From Monoplex corrugatus (taxonomy: Eukaryota > Mollusca > Gastropoda > Littorinimorpha > Ranellidae): a DNA stretch of 22,500 nt. Numbering within the stretch: the first letter of the stretch is position 1; the number at the start of each line of letters is the position of its first letter. The translations under genes were made by a program, and so were the position numbers. Shown here piece after piece: positions 9,009 through 18,605 of this stretch. Below the pieces are notes generated by a model. It had not been told where the DNA came from and did no database searches. It saw only the letters and a program-made list of their open reading frames with translations. Where the stretch lies: assembly GCA_030674185.1 (NCBI GenBank), contig JAPXFY010000022.1, positions 36,764,040-36,786,539 of the forward strand. Direction: 5' to 3'.

Positions 9009-10354
9009 GTCACCTTTGTGTCGGGAGGAACTACTCGTATGGTCAGTATAGAATGAAGACACACAGGAAAGAGGCATCTACACAAAATAGTGAACTTTTG
9101 GTGAACTGGGTTAATTAACGACTCTGACCACTGGAAATCGCAACGACAAGCCCAGACGATGAACTTCATGGCAGAATAGAAACATTTCTTCCTATGTGTA
9201 TCAAGATTTTGACACCAGAATCGAGACAGCACACTTTCGAATCATACTTACATCTGGGTAGTCATAAATTTACAGGTGTACAGACTCGTGTTACGGCCTC
9301 GTTGTCACTGGGCTGTGTAAGATTAAGTTTCTTTTTCAATGAAATGTGTTCGTGTGGCGTTCCATAGTGAGTCTCAGTGGTAACTGCTCTTCGAATGGTG
9401 TGGTTCCAGAACGAAGCAACATTCGTTTGAAGAAGAGGACAGCATGTCCAATGTTCACTGCTAAAGAACAGGAACAGTGTCTGAAATGATAACGCCATTG
9501 TTTCTATTTGATACTGATTGCTGTTCTTCACAGTACCCGAACCCATATAACAGTCACGATTATGTTTTTTATTCTTAGTGGGGATATTGAAATGAATCTA
9601 GAGCCAAACAAAACAGATGAGTCATTCAACGAACTGGGACAACGATTTATACCGAAATGGACACTGTAGCTAGCGAAATGCACATTCTCTCTGCGGCATT
9701 GAGTACATTATATACTCGTTTTACAGAAATGATGGAACAGTAGAAAAAGAAGAAAAAAATAAGATATTGTACAAGTGAAAGAAGACACTGAAGATATATA
9801 AGATGACTAGCAAACATACATAGGGATAGAGAAACATAAAGAACTGAATCAAAAAGAGACAACACTTTCTTTTACGGTAATCCAGAGAGATGGTGAGAGA
9901 TACACAAACAAATACTGTATCGCTAACTTGATCAAGATTTGAAATAAAAACGACACCATGTAAACATGGATATGTGAATACATCGTCTGGACGACATGAA
10001 AAAAATCAGGCCAGGCCAAGATTGTCCTCGTAAAACTGACTCGGGGCACGATCAAGAGACCATGGATGTGTTGTGTATCAGAAGTCTGAGACAAATGATC
10101 TGACTGCATTTACAACAGACAATGAAAGATTTCAGGGCGGGGGTGTTCATTGAGTTCTGGCGAGGTACAAAGCTGAACAAAATGAAATGAATGTAGAAGA
10201 TAGATGACGTATTACAGCAGTAGAGAAACAGAACACAAGACACGATGCCAGATCCACCAACACTATAGGGATCTCTTCAATGGAAAAATGTCTTTGTCGG
10301 TCTCCTAGCCAGATACCTAACCGTCAAAGTCAAAGATGGAGTCCATGGGCAAAA
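9009..10354. other. Unassigned unique-looking sequence
   Basis: This is the longest stretch without recognisable repeats. On the minus strand a frame of 94 codons (9262-9546) is open but matches no family I know. A sequence GTAAGTAT that would serve as a splice donor on the minus strand lies at 9244-9251, just after that frame ends. This is weak, since the frame already stops at 9262. Other frames are short. I cannot call a gene here. Confidence 0.4.
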
Positions 10355-11119
10355 CAGTCCTCATGAGTTTGGCTATGGTGTAGGGTGACATAACAGTCCT
10401 AAAGGGTTTGGCTATGGTGTAGGGTGACATAACAGCCCTGAAGGGTTTGGCTATGGTGTAGGGTGACATAACAGTCCTAAAGGGTTTATAATAATATAAT
10501 TACAATATTTATATAGCGCAAAATCTTGATAAAATCAAATCTAAGCGCTGAAGCAGACACACACGCAAGCACGCACGCACGCACGCACGCACACACACGC
10601 ACGCACACACACACACACACAACACTCACACACGCATGGCTATAATGGGGAGAAAGAATAAAAGCAATAAAAGCTATGGTGTAGGGTGACATAACAGTCC
10701 TAAAGGGTTTGGCTATGGTGTAGGGTGACATAACAGTCCTAAAGGGTTTGGCTATGGTGTAGGGTGACATAACAGTCCTAAAGGGTTTGGCTATGGTGTA
10801 GGGTGACATAACAGCCCTAAAGGGTTTGGCTATGGTGTAGGGTGACATAACAGTCCTAAAGGGTTTGGCTATGGTGTAGGGTGACATAACAGTCCTAAAG
10901 GGTTTGGCTATGGTGTAGGGTGACATAACAGTCCTCATGAGTTTGGCTATAGTGTAGGGTGACATAACAGTCCTAAAGGGTTTGGCTATGGTGTAGGGTG
11001 ACATAACAGTCCTAAAGGGTTTGGCTATGGTGTAGGGTGACATAACGGTCCTAAAGGGTTTGGCTATGGTGTAGGGTGACATAACAGTCCTCATGAGTCT
11101 GGCTATGGTGTAGGGTGAT
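10355..11119. repeat. 39-bp minisatellite, 15 units, interrupted
   Basis: Units starting GGCTATGGTGTAGGGTGACA recur at 10371, 10410 and 10449, then from 10673 and every 39 bp from 10711 to 11101. Most end in CCTAAAGGGTTT, while three (ends near 10370, 10944 and 11100) end in CCTCATGAGTYT. Units are otherwise nearly identical. Because 39 is a multiple of three, the minus strand gives a repetitive frame with a 13-residue period (RTVMSPYTIAKPF). I regard this as a by-product, since it has no gene context and ends inside the insertion. Confidence 0.96.
10488..10672. mobile_element. 185-bp insertion inside the 39-bp minisatellite
   Basis: The array is broken after GGGTTT and resumes at GCTATGG with loss of one base, so this segment is foreign to it. 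It begins ATAATAATATAATTAC, contains TTTATATAGCGC and CTAAGCGCTG (an AGCGC inverted motif pair about 40 bp apart), then a CACG/CA microsatellite, and ends AATAAAAGCAATAAAA. Sequences with TATATAGCGC...AAGCGCT are, as I recall, dispersed in many marine animal genomes. Its class is unknown. The AT-rich ends could be retroposon tails. Confidence 0.6.
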
Positions 11120-11893
11120 GATCAAAGAGCAACTGCAGCAGCAGTCTTGATACACCAGAGAGATGCAGGAACACAGATTGTAGCCAGAGGAAGCGACAAA
11201 GACACAACCAAGAACGGAGCAAGCACAGTCACGTTTCGCAGAAGAAACAGAAGTCTGTCTGGTTCCAACACCAGTAGAGAGGGGCATCGAGTGGGGACAT
11301 GTGTAACCATCTACTGCATTGAAAACACAATGAGATAGGATCCTCTGACACCAAATGTGTCGAGTTCCTTTTCTCAGGAGTTATTTCCCTTGAGTAGCAA
11401 AGTGATTTCATGTTTCATGTTTCCAAATGTACACCTTGACCCTACTTCTCCATTCTGATTCTGATACTGTTTGTTTACAACTTCCTTGATACAGATTGTC
11501 AGTTAGGCCATTCACAACTGCGTCAGCAGTAAGAAAGGGGAATTCCCGTTCTTTCTTTCAGTGAACAATGTTTCTTCTTTTTAGTTTAATTTGAAGACAT
11601 ACATTTTGTCCTGCAGTGATTCTCCTTCATCTCACTCACCTCCTGTCTTCCCTCTTCTGGTATGTATGTGCTTTGTGCCCTTAAGTTGTATACAGCGTTT
11701 TTGTCATTGTGGGTGTTAAAGTGAACGATAAGAGTGTGTGCATTGATTTGATTTATACATAAAGAGTTCGCGCTATAAAACGTCAAACCAACATACACAG
11801 AGGTCATTGATTTATATTGGAGATGATAACACCACAAGTAGTAAAGAATCAGTCATACAGTGAACACAACTAACACACTGCCCAGATACAGGC
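11120..11893. other. Unassigned stretch upstream of the L2-like endonuclease
   Basis: No supported coding region. Part may be the 5' UTR or an unrecognisable 5' region of the L2-like element whose endonuclease starts at 11894. Short open frames overlap one another on both strands without family resemblance. Confidence 0.4.
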
Positions 11894-12575
11894 ATGGCAT
11901 ATACACCATTACACATCTTGAATTGGAATGTAGAAGGGCTTCTCAATAACATTGGGGAAATGGGTTTTATGCAGTCAGTGGCAAGCTTTGGTTTCACAGA
12001 AACACGTTTACAGTTTAGCATCCCACGTCACTGTTTGCCAAGTATTGCAGTCCTGCAGTATGACTGAATCATCACAGACACTGGCGTGGAGGGGTTCAGT
12101 TCTGATGAAACGTTCACTCCAAATACTTGTTAAAGCAGTAGGCATGTCATATAACTTAGTCATATTTCGGATTGATGGTAATGCTGTAGAAAATGACGGA
12201 CCCTTCATTTTGTTTGGGTCTTATGTTTGTCTGTCGGATTCCCCATATCATAGACAACAACATATCAGTGCTATCTGTGATGTATATTTGAAATCAAACA
12301 AGCAGCGTAAATCAGAACGATGTTGGCGCAAAGATTGTTTGACTATCGACAGACAAAAATATAGCCAACTCAGAAACTTGGTCAGTTGACTGATTTTTAA
12401 AGCCAGATAGCATACATAGACAGCAAAACCACCGACTCAGAATCTTCCAAGGAATTTTTTAATTGACCGGCCGGATGATGGGTACAACAGTAAAATTGTC
12501 TTCCAAATAATGTCCCACACAAATGCCTTCCCGACATATTCAGTTACTTCTTCAAAGATAAAAAATAGAACAAAT
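11894..12575 (+). pseudogene. L2-like ORF2: endonuclease N-terminal part and linker, with deletion
   Basis: The ATG at 11894 opens MAYTPLHILNWNVEGLLNNI, matching the start of APE-type endonucleases of CR1/L2 elements. TETRLQF follows, holding the conserved Glu. Later pieces include HWRGGV near 12080, LVIFRIDGN near 12160, and FGSYVCLSDSPYHRQQHISA near 12210-12270, which matches the YxPP..SPY block. The next readable sequence, KSERCWRKDCLTIDRQKYSQ (12316-12375), belongs to the basic linker before RT. The rest of the endonuclease, including the GDFN and SDH blocks, is therefore missing, probably by deletion near 12285. Towards 12575 the linker continues as DIFSYFFKDK in another frame. Stops and frameshifts prevent translation. 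The intact domain would nick target DNA. Confidence 0.78.
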
Positions 12576-13172
12576 GTGACCTCCCACCACGAAATCAGTC
12601 TTAACTCGCAATCAGTCGAACAGCACTAGGAGCTGAAAAGCTGACTGAGGGTCTATCTGGGGTCTTTTTCTCAAAATTGATCTCTGTGGACTATAATCTA
12701 TCCCTCAGAATTTTTTTTCTTGAAAAAATATCATAATCAATTTAAAATGGTATTTTAATGCACTGATCGCAGCAGAAAGAACGCAATTTCTTACCAAAAG
12801 TACCTCTTTTTGTCTCTTATTATGAACCGTAACCTGTACAGTACCCGCACATGTAATATACTGACGGAAAGCTCTTTGGTGCACCTTTCAGATAATGACA
12901 GCAAAAATTAGAAACAAACTGGGTCAAAGCCACCAAATAAAGAAATTTAAGGAAAATGAGTAGGAGAGCACACAAAAACTTTGGAGGCCGTTTTCTCAAA
13001 ATGGCCGTCATACAGCTTAATGACTATAAACATACATAACTTCTACATTTTTTTTGAGTACAAGCTTTATTCAAGTACCAAAATAATCAGCAGAATGTAC
13101 AATTTCCAATGATATGTATATCTCAATATGCCCAAAATGCTAGTTAAGACTGATTTCGTGGTGGGAGGTCAC
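12576..13172. mobile_element. 597-bp TIR element (MITE-like) nested in the L2-like LINE
   Basis: The ends are a perfect 31-bp inverted repeat: 12576-12606 begins GTGACCTCCCACCACG, and its exact reverse complement lies at 13142-13172. One mismatch later, the match resumes for three more bases. AAAT flanks both ends and could be a 4-bp target-site duplication, though so short a match may be chance. The interior is AT-rich with no coding potential that I can see, as in non-autonomous DNA transposons. The LINE reading resumes on both sides in a way that fits clean insertion: DIFSYFFKDK on the left, FSSSCNPSVP then KSCNLDLIPSYLL on the right. The superfamily is unknown. The TIR sequence and 4-bp duplication do not point clearly to one I can name. 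Confidence 0.85.
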
Positions 13173-14881
13173 AAATAATAAGAATTTTCAGCTCCAGCTG
13201 TAATCCTTCAGTACCTCCCCCTTTTACTGTCACCCTGTTTCAATAATTGTAAGCAGTCAATCTACATCAAGTGAAAGAAGTTATCAATGCAATTCCTAAA
13301 AAAATCCTGCAATCTTGACCTTATCCCTTCCTATCTTCTTTTTGACTGCACTGGAGAAATTTCTCCAGTTGTAACTGAAATTATGAATACTTCTTTGAAC
13401 ACAGGTGTCGTGCCACAGAGTTTTAAACATGACCAATTCATACCCCTGCTCAGAAAGTCCAATCTGGATCCCAACAATCTAAAAACAAAAACAACAACAA
13501 CGACAACCAAAAAACCAACAAAACACACAAAAAAGAAAACAACAACAACAACAACTATTGGCCTATCCAGTTTTCCATTCTTGTTCAAAGCCTTAGAGCG
13601 AATCGTCTTCTGGAAGCTGATGAATCACCTAGAAGCCAATAATCTGCCTGAACCTTTTCAGTCAGCCTATCGGAAAGCCCACAGCATAGAAACTGCTTCG
13701 TTAATAGCTGTTACTAATCTTCTGCAGGCTTCTGATAATGGAAAAGTGTCCATTTTGTCACTGCTAGATCTGTCAGCTGCCTTCGACACTATTGACTATG
13801 GCATCATAATCTCAAGATTGCCATCCACATTTGGCTGCATTGAAAAGATTCTAGAGTGGCTAAAGTCAAAATTTCTTGTCAAACTCAGTCAGTTGTCACC
13901 AACGACATTAGGTCAACTCCATCTCTGCTGAAGTATGGTGTCCCACAGGGTTCTGTTCTGGGCGCTGTTCTCTTTACTATGTATTTACAACCATTTAGCG
14001 CTGTTATTAGTCAAAAGCACTCTATACCATTTCCTGGCAGATGACTCACAAATGTACTGTTCTGCTTTTCCAACAGACATCTCCAGCACAGCTAGATAAA
14101 TTTAAAACACCATTGAAACCAGATGCCTGGATGAAAGCAAACGAAATAAAAACGAATGAAGAAAAAAACAAACAAACAGAACTAATGCATATGGTACAAA
14201 ATCAAACCTGAAGAAAGTAACCTCAAAGACCATAGCCTTCAGCAAATCTGCAAGGATTTTTGGTGTTTTTCTTGAAGTTCGATCTATGGAAATTCATGTT
14301 AACTACCTGAGCAGAATCATGTATCTCCAACTACGCAGAATAAGCAAAACCTGCTCATTTCTGCCTCTGGTGCCACAAACAAGCTGCATGTATCGTTCAT
14401 TCTATCCAAACTAGACTACTCAAACTCTGCCTTAACCGGACTTTCTAATTACAAGCTATCCAAACTCCAATCAATCCAAAATAGTGCAGCTCGACTTGTC
14501 CTACAGACAGCAAATGGAGCAACACAAAAGCACTCTTACAAAATTACACTGGCTGCCATCCAAAACAAGAATTGGGTAGAAAATTGCCACACTGTGCTTT
14601 CAGTGTCTGAGTCTGAAGACATTGCCAACGAATATATCAGAACTCTTCCTGCCATACAAACCGTCCAAACTATCAGGTCTCAAGAAGCATCAGTCTTAAC
14701 TGTACCTTGGTTCTCACTAACAAATTGTGGAAAGAAATCCTTCTCTATGTCACAGTATTTCAAAGCTAAAGCAGTTGTCTGCTTACTTTCAAAAAGCACA
14801 CCCAAACACATCTCTTTCAGAAGTGTCTCCAAAAATCATAAATTAATGCTTGTGGTTCTTCATAATCCAATGGTATTGTAA
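13173..14881 (+). pseudogene. L2-like ORF2: reverse transcriptase and C-terminal region, frameshifted
   Basis: RT blocks appear in order. KSCNLDLIPSYLLFDCTGEI starts near 13302. Then come FIPLLRKSNLDPNNL, ALERIVFWKLMNHLEANN, LPEPFQSAYRKAHSIETASL, motif A SLLDLSAAFDTID (about 13757-13795), and motif B YGVPQGSVLG (about 13933-13962). The catalytic box is LADD at 14034-14045, followed by SQMYC. The C-terminal part, in several frames, includes LSRIMYLQLRRISKT, LSKLQSIQNSAARLVLQ and RSQEASVLTVPWFSLT. Two low-complexity insertions occur: about 70 bp of A/C-rich sequence at 13484-13552 where NYRPIS should follow LK, and a short AAACAAAC expansion near 14168. At least three frame changes (near 13570, 13860 and 14045) and stops after 14090 make it a pseudogene. 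Confidence 0.88.
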
Positions 14882-15239
14882 TATATCTAGTGTGTGTGTG
14901 TGTGTGCGCGCGCGCTCGTGTGTGTATATGTATGCATGTATGTGTGTATGCGTGCTTATGTGTGTGCTTTTTTTTTCATGTGCGTGATTGTCACTGGTAA
15001 ATTGAAAAACATGTTTGCTGTTATTTTTGATGAACCTTGTTTATAGTGCATTGACTTATTGATGTATACATGAATCCCATATGTTTGTATTGCTTTGTGA
15101 TGTATTGACACTGAAATGTTTATGCTGCATTGATGTAGTAGTGTATGTGCTGTATTGTTGTACCACATTACTGTATTAACATTGCAATCTTTTTGCTGTT
15201 TGTAAAGTGCAACGGCCGTTGTCTGATATGTATGTTTGT
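14882..15239. other. Presumed 3' UTR of the L2-like element with a TG/CG tract
   Basis: The stretch after the last readable L2 codons holds a TG run with a central CGCGCGCGC (about 14891-14963), a pattern that favours Z-DNA, then AT-rich sequence up to the L2-like terminus. No gene is seen on either strand. Confidence 0.55.
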
Positions 15240-15297
15240 GCTATATAATTGGAATTATCATTATTATTGTAAATATCATCATCGTTTTTTTATATTC

Positions 15298-15356
15298 TCT
15301 GTCTGTCCCGTCTGTCTGTCTGTCTCTTTCTCTCTCTCTTTCTCTCTCTGCGTCGC

Positions 15357-15434
<78 letters not shown>

Positions 15435-15490
15435 ACACACACACATACACACACACACACACACACTGATACACACGCACACTCGTCTAA
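15298..15490. repeat. Compound microsatellite: CTGT, CT and long (CA)n
   Basis: CTGTCTGTCTGTC and CTCTCTTTCTCTC runs at 15298-15350 are followed, after GCGTCGCAAAA, by a pure CA run (15360-15432). Interrupted CATACA and CACGCACA then run to 15490. The array lies exactly between the L2-like 3' end and the L1-like fragment. Confidence 0.97.
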
Positions 15491-15509
15491 AAGCACACAT
15501 AAAAATTGT

Positions 15510-17160
15510 TTGGACCATTACTTTGAAAAAGCTTTTGATTCTTTAGATTGGCAATTTTTGCCCAAAGCTTTGAAAGCGTATGACTTTGAAGAAACAAGTA
15601 AATGGATAGAAACATTCTATGCAAAAATGAAGTCGACGGTTATCAGCAATGGATCAACTTTGAATTGGTTCTCTGCAGAAAGAGGGCGTAGATAAAGTGA
15701 CGCTCTGCCTCCTTTTTTATTTGTATCATGCGTTGAAGAACTGGCAGTTATGATAAAAGAAAAATCAAGATATAAAAGTAATTGTAATTAATAATAATAA
15801 ACACAGAGTACCTCAATTTGCCGATGGTACTCAGGTAATGAATGATGAAGATAAGACGTCTTCTGAAAAATGTTTCCTTTGTCTTAAAATTTGGAAGTGC
15901 TTCAGGACTCTTCATGAACGCTGAGAAAACACAAGCAATCTGGTTAGGAAGTTAAAAAAGGTTCAAATTAGATATATGCAACATCTAAATATACACTGGA
16001 ATACCCAGACATTTAAAATAATGGGTGTATGATTTAGAAATGACGTAAAAAGGTGCAAAAAAATAAATCATGCTGAACATTTATTGGAAGTGAGGGCTGT
16101 GTTTTAAAATTCGGATGAAAAGAAGCATAACTCCTCTAGGAGGAGATGCAGTATCAAAATTTCTAATTTTATCCAAAATAATTCACTTCTGGACTTTGTT
16201 TGAAGACCTCATTGATGAATTCTGAATAATTTTCAGAAAATGTGTTTTTCTGTTGTATGAAATAGTAAACATGATAGAATCGGTAGAAAGACAGCCATAA
16301 AAAGCATATAGAATGGATGATTAGACATACTGGATATTAAGAAATACATTTAAGCCTTAAATTTATCTTGGCTGACAAAATTTGAAACCACCAATCATAA
16401 ATTGGAAAACATTTTTAGTGAAATATACCATTTTTAACCGAAATAGAAAAATATGGTTCTCACTATGCGTTACGGAAACGTAATGGCAACTTATATTGAA
16501 ACACACTTTTATGGCATATAACAGTTCTCTAGAAATTTAAAATTAACGACTTTAACAGATATATTCTCAGAACGATACTCTATAACGAAAAAATATTGAT
16601 TGGAAAAATATGATGAAATTTAAAAGCTGCATTGAAAAGTAAGATTATTGTATTACACATCTTTTAAATAATAAAGGATCATTAATGACACTTGACAAAT
16701 TTAATACGAAGTACACTATACACGTTAATTTTCTCATTTATACATGTAAAGGATGCAGAATGCTGTTAAGAAATATATACAAAAAACAAGATTTAACATA
16801 CCAAATGGATGTGCAACTGATGTTCCTACGGTACTGAAAGACATTTACTCCATACCTAGAAGAACACGGCTCTACTATGATATGTTAACAAAGGATGATG
16901 TCCTCCCAAACTCAAGTTCAGAATGATTAGATAAATTGGGAAAAAAGTGTTCCATGGAAAAAGGTATTTATGAAAATTTATAAAATACAAGAAATTAAAC
17001 TAAAACGGCTTCAAATACGTAGTGTGCACATCGTTTTATGAACTAATGTTATTCTAAAAGAAATGGGACTTGGAAATAACTTCTTCAGCGACTTTTGTTA
17101 GAAAACAAAAGACAGTATTGACCATATGTTTAGGAAATGTTGGTATGCCGACAGATTTTG
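15510..17160 (+). pseudogene. L1-like ORF2: RT palm to C-terminal zinc-binding block, many stops
   Basis: Motif A reads FEKAFDSLDWQFLPKALKAY (about 15522-15581), then KWIETFYAKMKSTVISNG. After SAERGRR there is an in-frame TAG where RGVRQG would be expected. The region after it reads SDALPPFLFVSCVEELAVMI. The catalytic box is QFADGTQ near 15820, so the second Asp of FADD has become Gly. Far downstream, SVPWKKVFMKIYKIQEIKLK (about 16943-17002) and KEMGLGNNFFSDFC, then DSIDHMFRKC (to about 17145), match the C-terminal end of L1-like proteins with a Cys/His motif. Between these, only fragments can be read among stops. The whole is AT-rich and clearly older or faster-decayed than its neighbours. 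Intact relatives copy their own RNA at a nicked target. Confidence 0.75.
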
Positions 17161-17705
17161 ACTGAAGAATTGTTGAAGTAAAACATGTCAACTATGGAAA
17201 GATCAGATTAACTTAAAATTATTTGTCTGGTATTTGGTATTGATGTAACACACGCATAGATTCCATATTTGATTTAATATTCCCTCCAGGGAAAGTGTGC
17301 ATTTATAAGTTCAAACTCGATAAAACTTTCCAGAATACCGTTTCTTTTAAAAGCTACCTGACCACAAAACATCACGTAGGAAAATATAACGAAAAGTGAC
17401 ATGGCATTTGCACTTGAGAAAAATGGCTGCCATATTTACATGCTACAGATGAAGTTTAATGTAATCATTTATTTACACACTTGATATGAATGTATTTCAA
17501 TGTTTCACCAGCAAACGTTTTTCCTTGTAGTTACGCTTTATCAATTATGACATTTCGTGCACACAAGCAGATTGAACGAGCTGTGGATGCTTTACAAACA
17601 TGTTGAATTTGAAGCCAGCCCTTTATGTAAATGATTTTGATCCGCTCATGATAGTCGTCTTTATTTATTTATTTATCTATTTTTGTGTATGTATGCTAAC
17701 ATATC

Positions 17706-17711
17706 AATAAA
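17706..17711 (+). terminator. Polyadenylation signal of the L1-like element
   Basis: AATAAA is followed about 8 bp later by an A-rich tail containing AAAAAAG and AAAAAAAC-type runs, as expected for the 3' end of a retroposed L1-like transcript. Confidence 0.55.
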
Positions 17712-17735
17712 ACAATGAAAAAAGAAAAAAACAGC

Positions 17736-18098
17736 AACGACGGGAGGGGGAGGGGGAAGTAAAAAGAAAAGAAAAATGTGGAACTTCGCTATGGCGACAT
17801 TTTTTCCCCAGGGAGAGCTATCAGCATTTCACACGGGAAAATTTTCCGACACAAAAAGTGCAACCCAATACAATATAAAAGACAATGACTGTCAACAGTC
17901 CGGGCAGTCAGGGATACAACAGCAACAATAAGAAGCAGTGACTAACAACAGACTTTAAAGGTCAAGTGATGGGGAAAGGCAAACTATATCTAACACCACC
18001 TTAACCACCCGTCCCCCAAATAAAAAAATCCAAATCAGTGCGTAGCTACATAAATGTCTGAACTGCTGAGATGACGGGATGAATACACGCGCTCCAGC

Positions 18099-18099
<1 letters not shown>
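17736..18099. other. Unassigned stretch with dispersed-repeat character
   Basis: It begins with G-rich GGGAGGGGGAGGGGG. It includes TTTTTTCCCCAGGGAGAGC and AAAAGTGCAACCCAATACAA, phrases that resemble dispersed repeats I associate with gastropods (memory only). A short perfect hairpin GACTGTCAACAGTC lies near 17887. No coding region is supported. Confidence 0.4.
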
Positions 18100-18188
<89 letters not shown>

Positions 18189-18390
18189 ACACACAAAATC
18201 ACTCACATACACACATACACATACACACACACATATACATACACATGCACTCATTCAGTTGTGTATACACAATCACGCGCGCGCGCGCCCCCTCCCTCTC
18301 CCCCCACACACAGACAAACAGACAGACAGACAGACAAACACACTCACACAGATACGCATGCACACACACCACACACACACACACACACAC

Positions 18391-18450
<60 letters not shown>

Positions 18451-18475
18451 ACACACTCACTCACTCACTCAGAGC
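18100..18475. repeat. Two long (CA)n arrays with CG and CAGA inserts
   Basis: A pure CA run lies at about 18101-18186. Interrupted CATACA sequence, a CGCGCGCGCGC block with a following C/T-rich CCCCCTCCCTCTCCCCCC stretch, CAGA repeats and more CA runs fill 18187-18450. CACTCACTCACTCACTC closes the region. His/Thr open frames are artefacts. Confidence 0.97.
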
Positions 18476-18605
18476 TAATAAATGCCATCAGAGTCTTCTG
18501 GTTGCAAAGTGTTGGTCTCTTCTGGAGAACCCTCCACTGTGTAGGAAACAGATTGCTGAAACAGACGACAATGATTCAGTGACGGCCACACTACAATAAA
18601 CACTA

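Larger units (their letters stand above)
11894..15290 (+). mobile_element. L2-like LINE, internally deleted, with a nested TIR element
   Basis: Endonuclease start, linker, RT, RT C-terminal region and a 3' end follow in the order of an L2-clade ORF2. The 3' end near 15240-15285 reads GTGCTATATAATTGG and then ATT-rich repeats, resembling the usual L2 terminus (GCTATATAAA followed by a short repeated tail). The element is interrupted by a 597-bp inverted-repeat element at 12576-13172 and lacks most of the second half of its endonuclease. ORF1 is not recognised. Frameshifts and stops throughout show it is inactive. Confidence 0.83.
15500..17735 (+). mobile_element. 5'-truncated L1-like LINE, heavily decayed
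   Basis: RT motifs at the left, a Cys/His-containing C-terminal block near 17080-17150, an AT-rich 3' region, AATAAA at 17706 and an A-rich end (to about 17735) together form the 3' half of an L1-like element. The left junction abuts the CA microsatellite near 15500. Stops are frequent throughout. Confidence 0.72.

Noticed and set aside
10486..11094. A 202-codon minus-strand frame with a 13-residue repeat
   Set aside because: The 39-bp minisatellite is a multiple of three and happens to be stop-free in this frame. The frame runs into the inserted element and a CA tract, and shows no protein family.
6030..11119. Regularly spaced repeats that could be mistaken for CRISPR arrays
   Set aside because: Units are directly adjacent or wholly repetitive, with no unique spacers and no cas genes.
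12629..13194. A second inverted pair (GGAGCTGAAAA near 12630 and TTTTCAGCTCC near 13184) as part of the TIR element
   Set aside because: The left member is inside the element and the right one outside, so they are not mirrored. The right one belongs to the LINE coding sequence.
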